Notes under the pieces: generated by a model
The model's database searches: none
What the model was told of the DNA's origin: nothing
What the model saw: the letters and a program-made list of their open reading frames with translations, nothing else
Made by a program: the position numbers and the translations under genes
Assembly (NCBI RefSeq): GCF_001905655.1
Contig: NZ_JMHT01000005.1
Span: forward strand, 1 to 64,000
DNA from: Mycobacterium sp. ST-F2
GTDB taxonomy: Bacteria > Actinomycetota > Actinomycetes > Mycobacteriales > Mycobacteriaceae
Length of the DNA stretch: 64,000 bases
Reading direction: 5' to 3'
Shown: positions 17,118-25,686 of the stretch, one piece after another
Layout of the letters: every line of letters starts with the position of its first letter
Position numbering within the stretch: position 1 is the stretch's first letter

Positions 17118-18497
17118 TTAGCGCCTGACTCTGGCCAGAACGAACCCGACGATGAGCAGACCACAGAACCACAGCGGCAGCGCGATCGCACCGGCGTGGG
17201 ATGCCGGGTCCTGGGTCATCAGGATGTAGATCAGCGCGAAGTACCCGAGGCACAGGTAGTTCGTGATCGGCGACCACGGCGTCTTGAAGACGCCCGCACC
17301 CTCGCGGGCACGGAATCGTAGGTGGCTCAGCACGATGATGCTCCAGGTGATCAGCTCGCTGCCGACCACGACGGGAATGAGGACCGCGAGGGCCTTGCCG
17401 GGCAGTACCACGTTCAGAAGTACTGCCACGGCGACGAATCCGGAGTTGAGCAGGAGCGCGCGAACGGGCACGCCCTGCTTGTTGGTGTGCGCGAGGAATC
17501 GGGGGGCTTGGCCGCTGGCTGCGAGGTCGTACAGCACCCGGGCGTTGCTGTAGGTCATGACGTTGGCGACCGACAGTGCGGCCGTCAGCACGACGACATT
17601 GAGCAGCGTTGCGGCGCCGCCGATTCCGAGGCCGACGAGCATCAGCACGAACGGGCTGCCCTCGGTGCCCACCTGATCCCACGGCCAGATGATCAGCATG
17701 ACGCCGATGGCGCCGACGTAGAAGACCAGGATCCGCAGGAGCACCTGGTTGATGGCGCGCGGGATGTTGCGGGCGGGTTCCTCGACCTCGCCGGCAGCGG
17801 TGCCCAACGACTCGATACCGCCGAACGAGAAGGTGATCGCGACCAGCGAGATCATGAAGGCGCCGAGCCCCTTAGGGGCGAAACCACCGTGCGCCCAGAG
17901 GTTTTGCAGCCCGTGCACGTTGTAGTCACCCGCGCCGAAGACGATGGCGATACCGAGCACGATCATGGCGATGACGGCCGTCACCTTGATCAGGGTGAAG
18001 TAGAACTCGAACTCACCGAAGGCCTTGACGTTGATCATGTTCGCACCGGTGATCAGCACGAGACAGACGGCGGTGGTGATCCAGCGCGGCATGTCGGGGA
18101 ACCAGAAGGCCATGAATTCCGAGGCTGCCGTCAACTCCACCATGCAGACGACGACGCAGACGTACCACCAGTTCCAGCCGGCGATGAATCCCGCTGGCTT
18201 GCCGAGATATTCACGTGCGTACGCCGACCACGACCCGGCGACCGGATGGGCCACGGCCATCTCGCCGAGCATTCGCATGACCCCGTAGAGGACGACGCCG
18301 GCGATCGCATAGCCGACGAGGACGATGGGTCCCGCGGCCTGCACCGACGTACCGGAGATCAGGAACAGCCCGGTCCCGATCGCCGAGCCCAGCGAGATCA
18401 TCTGCAGATGCCGGTTCTTCAGCTCACGGTGCATCGGGGCGTCGGTCGTGGAGGCGGCGCCCTGCGTTCCTTCAGCGGGGCGGGTGCTCGGAGCCAT
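17118..18497 (-). CDS. Amino-acid permease, APC superfamily (AAT/GABA-permease type)
   Basis: A 459-residue inner-membrane transporter with about 12 transmembrane segments. The N-terminus ELKNRHLQMISLGSAIGTGL is the classic consensus of bacterial aromatic/GABA/proline-specific permeases. SFGGIESLGTAAGEVEEPARN in segment 6 to loop 6 is the second family signature (the E-x-x-x-P-x-x-x-IP region follows). The substrate cannot be read from sequence. Its start lies 26 bases inside the upstream SMP-30 gene, so translation is probably coupled, and the serine hydrolase follows. Confidence 0.9.
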   Translation of the reverse strand: MAPSTRPAEGTQGAASTTDAPMHRELKNRHLQMISLGSAIGTGLFLISGTSVQAAGPIVLVGYAIAGVVLYGVMRMLGEMAVAHPVAGSWSAYAREYLGKPAGFIAGWNWWYVCVVVCMVELTAASEFMAFWFPDMPRWITTAVCLVLITGANMINVKAFGEFEFYFTLIKVTAVIAMIVLGIAIVFGAGDYNVHGLQNLWAHGGFAPKGLGAFMISLVAITFSFGGIESLGTAAGEVEEPARNIPRAINQVLLRILVFYVGAIGVMLIIWPWDQVGTEGSPFVLMLVGLGIGGAATLLNVVVLTAALSVANVMTYSNARVLYDLAASGQAPRFLAHTNKQGVPVRALLLNSGFVAVAVLLNVVLPGKALAVLIPVVVGSELITWSIIVLSHLRFRAREGAGVFKTPWSPITNYLCLGYFALIYILMTQDPASHAGAIALPLWFCGLLIVGFVLARVRR

Positions 18498-19311
18498 CGG
18501 GGTGCCTTCCGTTCAGGGTGATCGCGGCGGGGACGTCGACGCGGGTCTGCAGAATCCGGCCCGCCGATTCGCCGCGCAGCAGTCCTTCGTGCGTGGTGTC
18601 GTCGACCACGAGGTACAGCGTGCGGCCGTCGGCTCCGCCCAGGGCGGGTGCGACGGCCCACCCACTGTCGATGGCGATGCGATCCGTCACAGTGCCGCCG
18701 GCGACGACGCGGAGGAACTCGCCGGAGTCATAGCAGCCGACCCACACTCCACCCTCGGCATCGATGCAGAGGCCGTCGGGGTGACGATGCGGGCCGAGAT
18801 CGGCGAATACAGTGGGTGCGCCGAGGCTGCCGTCGGGTTCGGTCGAAAAGGCAAGCAGGCGTGAGCCGTTCGTCTCGCTGACGACGAGGTTCGAGCCGTC
18901 GGGCAGGAAGCCGAGGCCGTTGGGGACGGCAAGGCCGGTCGCGACGCTACGGACCGTTCCTGCCGGATCGACGAGGCCGATCTCGCCGACCAGCGCATTG
19001 CCGGTCTGTTTGTAGAGGTCGACGTACCCGCGGCCGTCCGGAGCGACGACGAGGTCATTGGTGGACCAGGCCAGATCGCTGAGGTCGAATGTCGCGGTGG
19101 TGTTGCCCTGCTCGTCGACATGGTGAATGGTGGCGTCGAACAGCGTCGACACGACGAGGGTGCCGTCGGGAAGCCAGCCGAGGCCGGAAGCGCGGGGGAC
19201 TTCGGCGGCCACGGTGAGGTCGCCGGTCTCGCCGACCGAGTACACGCGCCCGGCCGGCCCGTCGCTGAACCAGAGGCGGCCGTCGTGCCACCGCGGGCCC
19301 TCGCCGTACAC
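18472..19311 (-). CDS. SMP-30/gluconolactonase family protein
   Basis: A 279-residue six-bladed beta-propeller lactonase-like enzyme. Family marks are GEGPRWHDGRLWFSD near the start (metal Glu), a central STNDLVVAPDGRGY (metal Asn), VPNGLGFLPDGSNLVVSETN, and GLCIDAEGGVWVG (metal Asp in HPDG). Such enzymes hydrolyse sugar or other lactones with a divalent metal. GTG 19311 is the only start found; the frame stays open upstream without another start, so the first few residues may be misassigned. It overlaps the permease gene by 26 bases, and the three-gene unit with the serine hydrolase suggests uptake and turnover of a small metabolite. Confidence 0.85.
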   Translation of the reverse strand: MYGEGPRWHDGRLWFSDGPAGRVYSVGETGDLTVAAEVPRASGLGWLPDGTLVVSTLFDATIHHVDEQGNTTATFDLSDLAWSTNDLVVAPDGRGYVDLYKQTGNALVGEIGLVDPAGTVRSVATGLAVPNGLGFLPDGSNLVVSETNGSRLLAFSTEPDGSLGAPTVFADLGPHRHPDGLCIDAEGGVWVGCYDSGEFLRVVAGGTVTDRIAIDSGWAVAPALGGADGRTLYLVVDDTTHEGLLRGESAGRILQTRVDVPAAITLNGRHPDGSEHPPR

Positions 19312-19430
19312 GAACCCGTCGATGAACGGTTCAACTGCTGTGGACGTCGTCGTCGTCGGACCATTCCCTTCGCTCGCTGAGTGCGTAGAGGCTATCCCGA
19401 GCCGGCCAGGCCAAGTGCCACACTTGAGCC

Positions 19431-19967
19431 GTGACGACTCCAGACCCGATCGAACCCGACACCAAGGACTGGACGTGGGTGCTGTCCCGCCCCTGCCCCG
19501 AGTGCGGGTTCGATGCGTCGGCTATTCAGCCCACCGACGTCGCCGACCGGATTCGCGACGATGCCGCCGACTGGGTGCACCGACTGGCGGGAGCCGGCGT
19601 CCGGGAGCGGCAACAGCCTGGGGTGTGGTCGCTGCTGGAGTATGGCTGCCACGTCCGCGATGTCCACCGCATCTTCGATCACCGTGTGCAGCTGATGCTG
19701 ACAGAGGACGATCCGCGGTTCCCGAACTGGGATCAGGACGAAACCGCGATCGCCGACGACTACCCGTCGCAGGACCCGGCCGTGGTCGCGACCCAACTAT
19801 TCGACGCCGCGAACATCGTCGCCGCCACGTATGCCAACGTGCCGGCCGACGCGTGGAACCGACGTGGATTACGCAGTAACGGAAGCGAATTCACCATCGC
19901 CACCATCGCGCTCTACCACCTGCACGACATCGTCCACCACGCCTACGACGTCAGCCCACGAGGTTGA
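19431..19967 (+). CDS. DinB-like four-helix protein
   Basis: A 178-residue protein with a GTG start at 19431. The sequence fits the DinB/YfiT four-helix-bundle family: [17 protein letters not shown] at the start, then the metal-site histidines in [18 protein letters not shown] and [14 protein letters not shown] near the end. Members are metal-dependent, often thiol-S-transferase-like enzymes that use mycothiol in actinobacteria. The N-terminal CPEC pair is typical of one mycobacterial subgroup. It overlaps the convergent DUF1345 gene by 17 bases. Confidence 0.8.
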   Translation: MTTPDPIEPDTKDWTWVLSRPCPECGFDASAIQPTDVADRIRDDAADWVHRLAGAGVRERQQPGVWSLLEYGCHVRDVHRIFDHRVQLMLTEDDPRFPNWDQDETAIADDYPSQDPAVVATQLFDAANIVAATYANVPADAWNRRGLRSNGSEFTIATIALYHLHDIVHHAYDVSPRG

Positions 19968-20595
19968 TGACCAGGTTGATGGTGCACGCGATGATCACCG
20001 TGCCGTAGATGTAGCTGAAGAGGCAGTGCTCGAGCACCTCTGCCCGGATGTCGGACTCGGTGACGGCGGTATCGGAGACTTGATAGGTCATCCCGAGGTT
20101 GAACGAGAAGTAGTAGAAGTCGACGTACCGCGGCGGCACCGCGGAATTGAAGTCGATACCGCCCGGTTCGCCGCTGTAGTAGAAGCGCGCGTATCGGGCG
20201 GTGTGCATGGTGTGCAGCAGCGCCCACGTCGCCAGAATCGCGGCGAGGGACAGCCCCGCGTAGGACGCCTTGTCGGCGTCGTCGGCGGATTTGAGCAGGA
20301 TGCCGATGGCCGACAGGCTCGCCGCGAGGATGAGCAGGCGCACGAGGTTCCCGACGTCGTTGTTGACGTCTTCGTTGCTGGCGTGTTCGCGGGTCTGTTC
20401 GGGATCCATCGGCCACTGCACCGCGAAAGTCCACGAGACGTGTGTGGCCGCGGTCGCGATGACCACGACCAGCAGACCGACCGGCCAGCGTTCGAGGAGC
20501 AGCCACGCTGCGCCGCCCGAGACCACTCCGATCGCCGAACTGATCCAGAATCTGTCGGCGCCGGATATCCGTGTCTGCCCCTTCACGTGACTCAT
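19951..20595 (-). CDS. DUF1345 integral membrane protein
   Basis: A 214-residue protein with about five transmembrane helices (for example [65 protein letters not shown]). The segment [20 protein letters not shown] is the DUF1345 signature. The function of the family is unknown. ATG 20595 begins MSHVKGQTR; much longer frames upstream are antisense to other sequence. No partner gene is coupled to it. Confidence 0.8.
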   Translation of the reverse strand: MSHVKGQTRISGADRFWISSAIGVVSGGAAWLLLERWPVGLLVVVIATAATHVSWTFAVQWPMDPEQTREHASNEDVNNDVGNLVRLLILAASLSAIGILLKSADDADKASYAGLSLAAILATWALLHTMHTARYARFYYSGEPGGIDFNSAVPPRYVDFYYFSFNLGMTYQVSDTAVTESDIRAEVLEHCLFSYIYGTVIIACTINLVINLVG

Positions 20596-20717
20596 GTTCC
20601 CCGTGTTGTGCGTCTCTCGCCGTGAACTCCGACATTCGCGATGTCGGATCCCGCTAGGGAACTGCTGATCTCTTGGGCGGACGTACTTCTCGAGGTCACT
20701 CCGGCCGACTTTCTCGA

Positions 20718-21188
20718 CTAGCCTTTCGCGGCCGCCTTGATCGCCTGCAACGTTTGGCGCATTCCGTCGCGCATGGATTCGGTGAAGGCGTCCTGCCCGC
20801 CCAGGTAGGCGTCGATCACCTGGGCAGTGGCGGCCGGGCTGCCGTCGGGGTTCTCGCGCCGCTGCGTGAGCCTGGTCCCGCCCGGGGTGGGCTCCAGACA
20901 CAGGGACCAGATGGCCCAGTTCTCCTTGATCCGGAACGCGATCTCGCGGCCGTGGTCCAGTCGGACAATGGTGCCGTGTGTCTTCCATTGGAAGGTGCCG
21001 TTGCTGTTGAGGTTGGTGAACTCGACTCCGTCGGCGACCTGCTCGGCGCCGCCGCGCAGCCGGGTTGATTCGACCTGCGGGCTCCACTCCGCCATCCGGC
21101 GGACGTCACTCACCAACGTCCATACCGCGTCGGGCGGGGCGGCGATGTCGATGCTCTCCTCGAGCACGGGTTGCGGATTCGAAGTCAT
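20718..21188 (-). CDS. SRPBCC/polyketide-cyclase-like ligand-binding protein
   Basis: A 156-residue START-like helix-grip protein: EESIDIAAPPDAVWTLVSDV and MAEWSPQVESTRLRGG at the N-terminus, strands in the middle (FQWKTHGTIVRLDHGREIAF), and a long C-terminal helix (MRDGMRQTLQAIKAAA). These proteins bind hydrophobic ligands or act as cyclases and coat-like carriers. It is divergent from a TetR gene, and two matching operators lie between them, so ligand-responsive control is likely. Confidence 0.85.
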   Translation of the reverse strand: MTSNPQPVLEESIDIAAPPDAVWTLVSDVRRMAEWSPQVESTRLRGGAEQVADGVEFTNLNSNGTFQWKTHGTIVRLDHGREIAFRIKENWAIWSLCLEPTPGGTRLTQRRENPDGSPAATAQVIDAYLGGQDAFTESMRDGMRQTLQAIKAAAKG

Positions 21189-21214
21189 GCGGGCACTCCA
21201 ATCGCGAAGTTAAG

Positions 21215-21228
21215 CGTCCGATCGGACG
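21215..21228. promoter_or_regulatory. Probable TetR operator 1 (perfect palindrome)
   Basis: CGTCCGATCGGACG is a perfect 14-base palindrome in the divergent spacer between the SRPBCC and TetR genes. A second copy at 21260-21273 matches at 11 of 14 positions. Confidence 0.6.
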
Positions 21229-21259
21229 TGTTTCGGAGCCTAGCGATCGCAGATATATA

Positions 21260-21273
21260 CGTCCAGTCGCACG
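21260..21273. promoter_or_regulatory. Probable TetR operator 2
   Basis: CGTCCAGTCGCACG matches operator 1 at 11 of 14 positions and sits in a larger inverted repeat (TATACGT at 21256-21262, ACGTATA at 21271-21277). It is close to the TetR start codon and overlaps an AT-rich TATAAA that may be its -10 element, a good position for autorepression. Confidence 0.55.
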
Positions 21274-21287
21274 TATAAAATGCGGAG

Positions 21288-21890
21288 GTGGCAAGCGACG
21301 ATCAGCCGGATGGGCGACGCGTCCGCGGTGACGTGACGCGGCAGAAGGTCGCCTACGAGGCGGCGATGATCGCGACGACGCATGGGCTCGACTCGATCAC
21401 GGTCGGCGCACTGGCCACGGCCACCGGGGTCAGCAAGAGCGGCATCCTCACGGTGTTCGGAAACCGTGAGGCGATCCAGGTCGCGGCCGTCGCCGCGGCG
21501 CGAACGATCTACCGCGAAACGATCATCGCGCGGGCATATGAGGCCGCCCCCGGCGCGCCGCGATTGCGCGCGTTGATCGATGCGTGGGTCGACTACCTGA
21601 GCGCCGGTGTGTTCCGCGGCGGCTGCTTCATGGCGGCCACCACCGCCGAGTACGGCCGCCGCGACGGTCCGGTCGCGGACGAGGTCAGGAAACTCAAGCG
21701 CGGCTGGCTAACACTGCTGGAAACCGAGCTTGCTGTCGCGGGCTCGCCGGCCCCGGCCGACGACGCGTTCAAGATCGACGCGTTTCTCGCCGCCGGCAAC
21801 GGCCGAAGGGAATTGTTCGCCGACGATGGCGAGTTGCTGCGCGCCAGAGACCTCGCGATGGGCGTCGTCGGCCAACTCGCGGGCACCTAG
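21288..21890 (+). CDS. TetR family transcriptional repressor
   Basis: A 200-residue TetR protein. The helix-turn-helix lies at about residues 28-58 (AAMIATTHGLDSITVGALAT, then GVSKSGILTVFGNREAIQ). The C-terminal ligand domain has the TetR_C_16/YcdC-like pattern VDYLSAGVFRGGCFMAATTAEY. GTG 21288 follows GGAGG directly, which is too close for a normal ribosome site, so either leaderless translation or a downstream start (for example GTG near 21333) is possible. The divergent SRPBCC gene is the likely target. Confidence 0.85.
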   Translation: MASDDQPDGRRVRGDVTRQKVAYEAAMIATTHGLDSITVGALATATGVSKSGILTVFGNREAIQVAAVAAARTIYRETIIARAYEAAPGAPRLRALIDAWVDYLSAGVFRGGCFMAATTAEYGRRDGPVADEVRKLKRGWLTLLETELAVAGSPAPADDAFKIDAFLAAGNGRRELFADDGELLRARDLAMGVVGQLAGT

Positions 21891-21961
21891 TCGGCGATTG
21901 GCTGATTCCTGGTCCCGGTGCGCTTTGCCGGCGTAGCTTCAGATGCATCTGACGATGCGAA

Positions 21962-22150
21962 GTGGGGGTTGCTAAGGCATCGAGAACACTTGGCCTGCTG
22001 GCGGCGGGAGCGGGTGCGGTGGCCGTCGCCCTACTGGGCGCGAACCCGCCGGCCGACACCTCACGGGCGATCCCGCCGTTTCCCGCTCCCGCGGTCGTGC
22101 CGAACGTCGACGGTTCACTCAGCCCACCGGGCATGCCGGGCGACGTGTAG
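21962..22150 (+). CDS. Small exported peptide, hypothetical
   Basis: A 62-residue frame from GTG 21962. Residues 8-27 (RTLGLLAAGAGAVAVALLGA) make a signal-peptide-like hydrophobic helix. The remaining chain is Pro-rich (PPFPAPAVVPNVDGSLSPPG), as in many small mycobacterial secreted proteins. No ribosome site is obvious, so expression is uncertain. It ends 11 bases before a strong hairpin. Confidence 0.4.
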   Translation: MGVAKASRTLGLLAAGAGAVAVALLGANPPADTSRAIPPFPAPAVVPNVDGSLSPPGMPGDV

Positions 22151-22160
22151 CTCGCCGCAA

Positions 22161-22191
22161 TACCCCTGAAAGTCATGCCTTTTCAGGGGTA
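22161..22191. terminator. Bidirectional intrinsic terminator
   Basis: A perfect 11-base stem (TACCCCTGAAA and TTTCAGGGGTA) with a nine-base loop separates the end of the small exported peptide gene from the convergent end of the HNH gene, which fits a terminator shared by both. Confidence 0.75.
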
Positions 22192-22202
22192 GTGCGGCGC
22201 AC

Positions 22203-24044
22203 TCAGAGTGGCGGAGGGATGTCTTGTTGCTCTGCGGATTCGGCGGCTACCGCGGTTTCTGCAGCTTCTGCGGCTTCGCGTTCTTTGCGTTGGCGGGCGA
22301 AGGCTTCTTGCGCGGCTTCGCGTTCGTCGATGTCGGCTTGGTTGAGGGCGCGTTCGTAGGCGATCTGCTGGGCCTGGTTTTGGGCGCGGGTGCGGCGGCG
22401 GATGGGCATCATCACACCCCGGCCGGGAGCCGGTGGGGTGTCCAGATCGGTGGGAGGGTTCGGCAGCGGGGTGTCGGTGACGGTGCGGGGGAACAGGATT
22501 CGGCTTTCGGGCACGGTGGTGTAGGTGTGGCCGGTGGGTGCGGTCCACACGATGGTGCCGTCGGGTTGTTGACGGTCCTGCCATCCGTCGGGGCCGCCGT
22601 AGAAGGTTTTGAGTAGGTGGTGTTTGCGGCATTTCGGGTTGAGGTTGCCCGGATGCGTGGGCCCGGCCGGCCACGGAATCGTGTGGTCGAGGTCGCAGTT
22701 GGTGGCGGGCTGATCGCAACCGGGGAACATGCATGTCATGGCCCGCATGCGGACGAATTCATCCATCGCGACCGAAGGCCGGTACCGCGACACCCCAGCC
22801 ACATCGGCGGACGAGGCCACGGTGCGGACTTTCGCGCCGCGGGCCACCAAGTCCGCGAGCACCGCCGGGGGCACTACGCCGCCGCCGAGGACATAGCCGA
22901 CCGGGGTGCGTACAGGGGCAGGGGGTTTAGCGGAAGTCGGGGCGGGAGCGGGACTGGGCGCTGCATGAGCTGCAGGGGTGGGCGTCGCGTCGCTGTCCGA
23001 TTCGGCCACAGCAGGGGTCGGGGTTTCGGCAGACCGCGAGTCGGCCGCCGATGCCGGCTCGGGCATGGGCATGGGCGCCATGGCATCCGCCGGCGCGGGC
23101 TCAGGTTCGGCTGTGAAGAAATGCTCGGGCGCAGTCTCGGGTGTGAACACCGGCTGAGGCGGGGCAGGTGCAGGCGGTACGAGCGGCGCCGCCGGGTCCC
23201 CACTGAGTAGCGGATCAGCCACCGGCACCGGCAGGGAATCGGTGAGCACATGAATCATCACCGCGGTGGCTCGGGCATCCGGCCCGGCGGCCGGGCAGTC
23301 GGGATTGCCGCACTGGCAGGCCAGCCGTTCTCCGCGGGCGGCCAGGACACCGAGCGCATCGGCGCGGCGCTGCCCGAACGTCCGCGGATCGTTCTCGCAC
23401 ACCTGCCGGGCCATCTCGGTCAGCACCCGATCGAGCAGTTCGGCGTCGGTGGCCAGGAGTGCACCCCAGATCGACGCCACTCCGGTCTCGTCGTCCGGCT
23501 TGCCGATCCCGACCCCGCGGCGGCGAGCCGCCGACCGCACCTTGATCACCGCAGCCGGATCGAACTTCTGCACCCAGCCATCGATCTTGCGTTCAATCTT
23601 CTTGCGCGACAACCCCGCCCACTCACACAACGCCCCCGCCAACGCGGCATCAATGACAGCGAGAGTGTTGGGGTCCTCCACCAGGCGGGTGCGCCAGCAG
23701 ATCGTGCCGACCGTTCTTGCCGACACGCCGCCGTTGGCGAACACCGCCGCCACCTTCGGTAGCCGGAAGCGCAACGCGACCGCGATCGACAACTGTCCCG
23801 ACGCTTCGCGCTTCCCGAGGCCCAGCGCGGCTCCGACTTCGGCGACGGCGGCATCCCAGCCATCGCACGCCCACCACTGCCGGCCATCTTGATCGTCAAT
23901 ACGCAACATCGCCAGGTCTGCAATGGCTGTGAACTTCCCGGACTCGGCGATATTCGACACCCGGGCGAAATGGATCATCGCGTCGACCACGGAGACATCG
24001 TGAACCAGCACGCCGCCGGCTCCGATCCCTATGTGTTCGAACAT
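22203..24044 (-). CDS. 13E12/DUF222-type protein with C-terminal HNH nuclease domain
   Basis: A 613-residue member of the family related to the mycobacterial REP13E12 proteins. Residues about 1-250 are the DUF222 helical region (VDAMIHFARVSNI, KKIERKIDGWVQKFDP). A roughly 120-residue Pro/Ala/Glu-rich linker follows and is unusually long. The HNH domain (MTCMFPGCDQPATNCDLDHT, then HPGNLNPKCRKHH) keeps the histidine and zinc-like cysteines. The family is multicopy in mycobacteria and often marks mobile or variable DNA, but no repeat or att site was found here. A charged coiled-coil-like tail ends the protein. Confidence 0.85.
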   Translation of the reverse strand: MFEHIGIGAGGVLVHDVSVVDAMIHFARVSNIAESGKFTAIADLAMLRIDDQDGRQWWACDGWDAAVAEVGAALGLGKREASGQLSIAVALRFRLPKVAAVFANGGVSARTVGTICWRTRLVEDPNTLAVIDAALAGALCEWAGLSRKKIERKIDGWVQKFDPAAVIKVRSAARRRGVGIGKPDDETGVASIWGALLATDAELLDRVLTEMARQVCENDPRTFGQRRADALGVLAARGERLACQCGNPDCPAAGPDARATAVMIHVLTDSLPVPVADPLLSGDPAAPLVPPAPAPPQPVFTPETAPEHFFTAEPEPAPADAMAPMPMPEPASAADSRSAETPTPAVAESDSDATPTPAAHAAPSPAPAPTSAKPPAPVRTPVGYVLGGGVVPPAVLADLVARGAKVRTVASSADVAGVSRYRPSVAMDEFVRMRAMTCMFPGCDQPATNCDLDHTIPWPAGPTHPGNLNPKCRKHHLLKTFYGGPDGWQDRQQPDGTIVWTAPTGHTYTTVPESRILFPRTVTDTPLPNPPTDLDTPPAPGRGVMMPIRRRTRAQNQAQQIAYERALNQADIDEREAAQEAFARQRKEREAAEAAETAVAAESAEQQDIPPPL

Positions 24045-24315
24045 GCATTCGATTATGCCAGGCAGGTCTGACACGTGCCAGTGATGCATCAGGACATCGG
24101 TGACACTTGGACCCGCAGGCTCGGGTCGCAGCCGCGACTGCGTGAAAGCGCATTTACGCGCGCGCATATTTTGTGCAAATCCGGATTCGGCACCGGCCAG
24201 GCCGGCGTACCTTGAGCTCAGCCCACCCTCGCCGTCGATGAGTTGGCCCCGCCATCGCACCTGATCGCAGGGCGTGTGGCACGAGCACGGAACTTCGGGC
24301 GCGAAGGGGCGACTC
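24045..24315. other. Divergent intergenic region, HNH gene / amine oxidase gene
   Basis: This 271-base spacer holds the promoters of both neighbours. An AT-richer segment (ATATTTTGTGCAAAT) near 24166-24180 may be part of one. No coding frame or repeat could be supported. Confidence 0.35.
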
Positions 24316-25683
24316 ATGGCAGCCGATGTCGATTTTTGCGTTGTGGGAGCAGGTTTCGCGGGCTTGACGGCTGCGTTGCGGCTGAAACAGGCAGGTCGCT
24401 CGGTGGCCCTGCTCGAGGCGCGTGACCGGGTCGGAGGCCGTACCTTCACCGAGCTACTCCCCGACGGGACGTGGATCGATCGTGGCGGCGCGTGGGTCGG
24501 TCCTGGCCAGGACCGCATCAAGGCGCTGATGGCCGAATACGGGGTAGGCGAATACAAGGAGTACGTCGACGGCGACGCCATGATGATCGTCGACGGCAAG
24601 AAGCACCGCTACTCGGGCACGATCCCGTGGGCGATGAGCCCGTGGGCCATCGCGAACCTCGGGGCCGGCCTGCTCGAGATCGGTCAGATGTGCAAGTCGA
24701 TCCCGTTCGACGCTCCTTGGGAGGCCAAGAAGGCCGCCGAGTGGGACCGAATCACCTTGGGGGAGTGGCTGCATCGGAACATCCGATCGCACCAGGCGCG
24801 CGAGATGCTCGACATGGCGATGGCCGGGATCTACACCTCGGCAGCCTCAGAGACGTCATTGTTGTGGGCACTGCACCAGATGGGCTCGGGTGGTGGACCC
24901 GTCTTCGTCATCTCCAATTCCGGTGGTGCCCAGGACGCTCGCGTGCATGGTGGCATGGGCGCGATCTACGGACCCATGGCCGCCGAACTCGGTGACGCAC
25001 TGCACCTTTCGCGACCGGTAGACCTCATTGCGCAGGACGACGACGGTGTCACCGTGCATTCCAAGCGGCTGACCGTCCGGGCCCGGCACGTGATCGTCGC
25101 CGTCCCCCTGGCGGTTGCCACTCAGATCGAGTACGAGCCGATGCTCCCAATCGACCGGACCTTCTTGCACCGGCGGATGCCCAGCGGTGCGGTCTACAAG
25201 ATCTCGGTCGTCTACGACACCGCCTTCTGGCGGGCCGACGGGTTGTGCGGACAGTCGGCCGCACCGGGCAGTCCGGCAACGTTGACCATCGATGCCTGCA
25301 CGGACACGGGTACGCCCGGCATCATGTGTGTCATCACCGAAGGTCCGGCTGCGCGCAAGCTCGGCCTGCTCGATCCGGCAGCACGGAAAGCCGCGGTGAT
25401 CGATGAACTCGTCGATCGCTTCGGCCCGAAAGCGGCGTCCCCGATCAGCTATCACGAGCAGGATTGGACGGCCGAGCGCTACTCGGGCGGCGGGATGATC
25501 AGTCACGCGCCGACCGGTGTGCTCACGGAGTTCGGCCACGCGCTGCGCACACCGTGTGGGCGCATCCACTGGGCGGGGACGGAAAGCTCGGCGATCATGT
25601 GCGGTTGGATCGACGGTGCGGTCCGCTCCGGCGAACGCGCTGCGGCTGAGGTCATGGCCGCGGAAAGTGTTATGGCCGGCTGA
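24316..25683 (+). CDS. Flavin-containing monoamine oxidase
   Basis: A 455-residue FAD enzyme of the MAO/AofH class that oxidises primary or secondary amines to aldehydes with release of H2O2. The FAD-binding motif VVGAGFAGLTAALRLKQAG, the second dinucleotide motif ARDRVGGRTFTE, GGAWVGPGQDRI and the C-terminal WAGTESSAIMCGWIDGAVRS are all present. ATG 24316 is preceded by AAGGGG. The polyamine genes lie 10 kb away, so a link to amine catabolism is possible but not shown. The AarF-like gene converges on it with a gap of only three bases. Confidence 0.9.
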   Translation: MAADVDFCVVGAGFAGLTAALRLKQAGRSVALLEARDRVGGRTFTELLPDGTWIDRGGAWVGPGQDRIKALMAEYGVGEYKEYVDGDAMMIVDGKKHRYSGTIPWAMSPWAIANLGAGLLEIGQMCKSIPFDAPWEAKKAAEWDRITLGEWLHRNIRSHQAREMLDMAMAGIYTSAASETSLLWALHQMGSGGGPVFVISNSGGAQDARVHGGMGAIYGPMAAELGDALHLSRPVDLIAQDDDGVTVHSKRLTVRARHVIVAVPLAVATQIEYEPMLPIDRTFLHRRMPSGAVYKISVVYDTAFWRADGLCGQSAAPGSPATLTIDACTDTGTPGIMCVITEGPAARKLGLLDPAARKAAVIDELVDRFGPKAASPISYHEQDWTAERYSGGGMISHAPTGVLTEFGHALRTPCGRIHWAGTESSAIMCGWIDGAVRSGERAAAEVMAAESVMAG

Positions 25684-25686
25684 GTT

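Noticed and set aside
17322..18521. 400-codon plus-strand frame opposite the amino-acid permease
   Set aside because: Composition is extremely Asp/His/Gln-rich and it mirrors a well-conserved transporter on the other strand.
22203..24044. HNH/13E12 gene as proof of an integrated prophage
   Set aside because: No integrase, att repeats or phage genes surround it, and the family is common in mycobacterial chromosomes.
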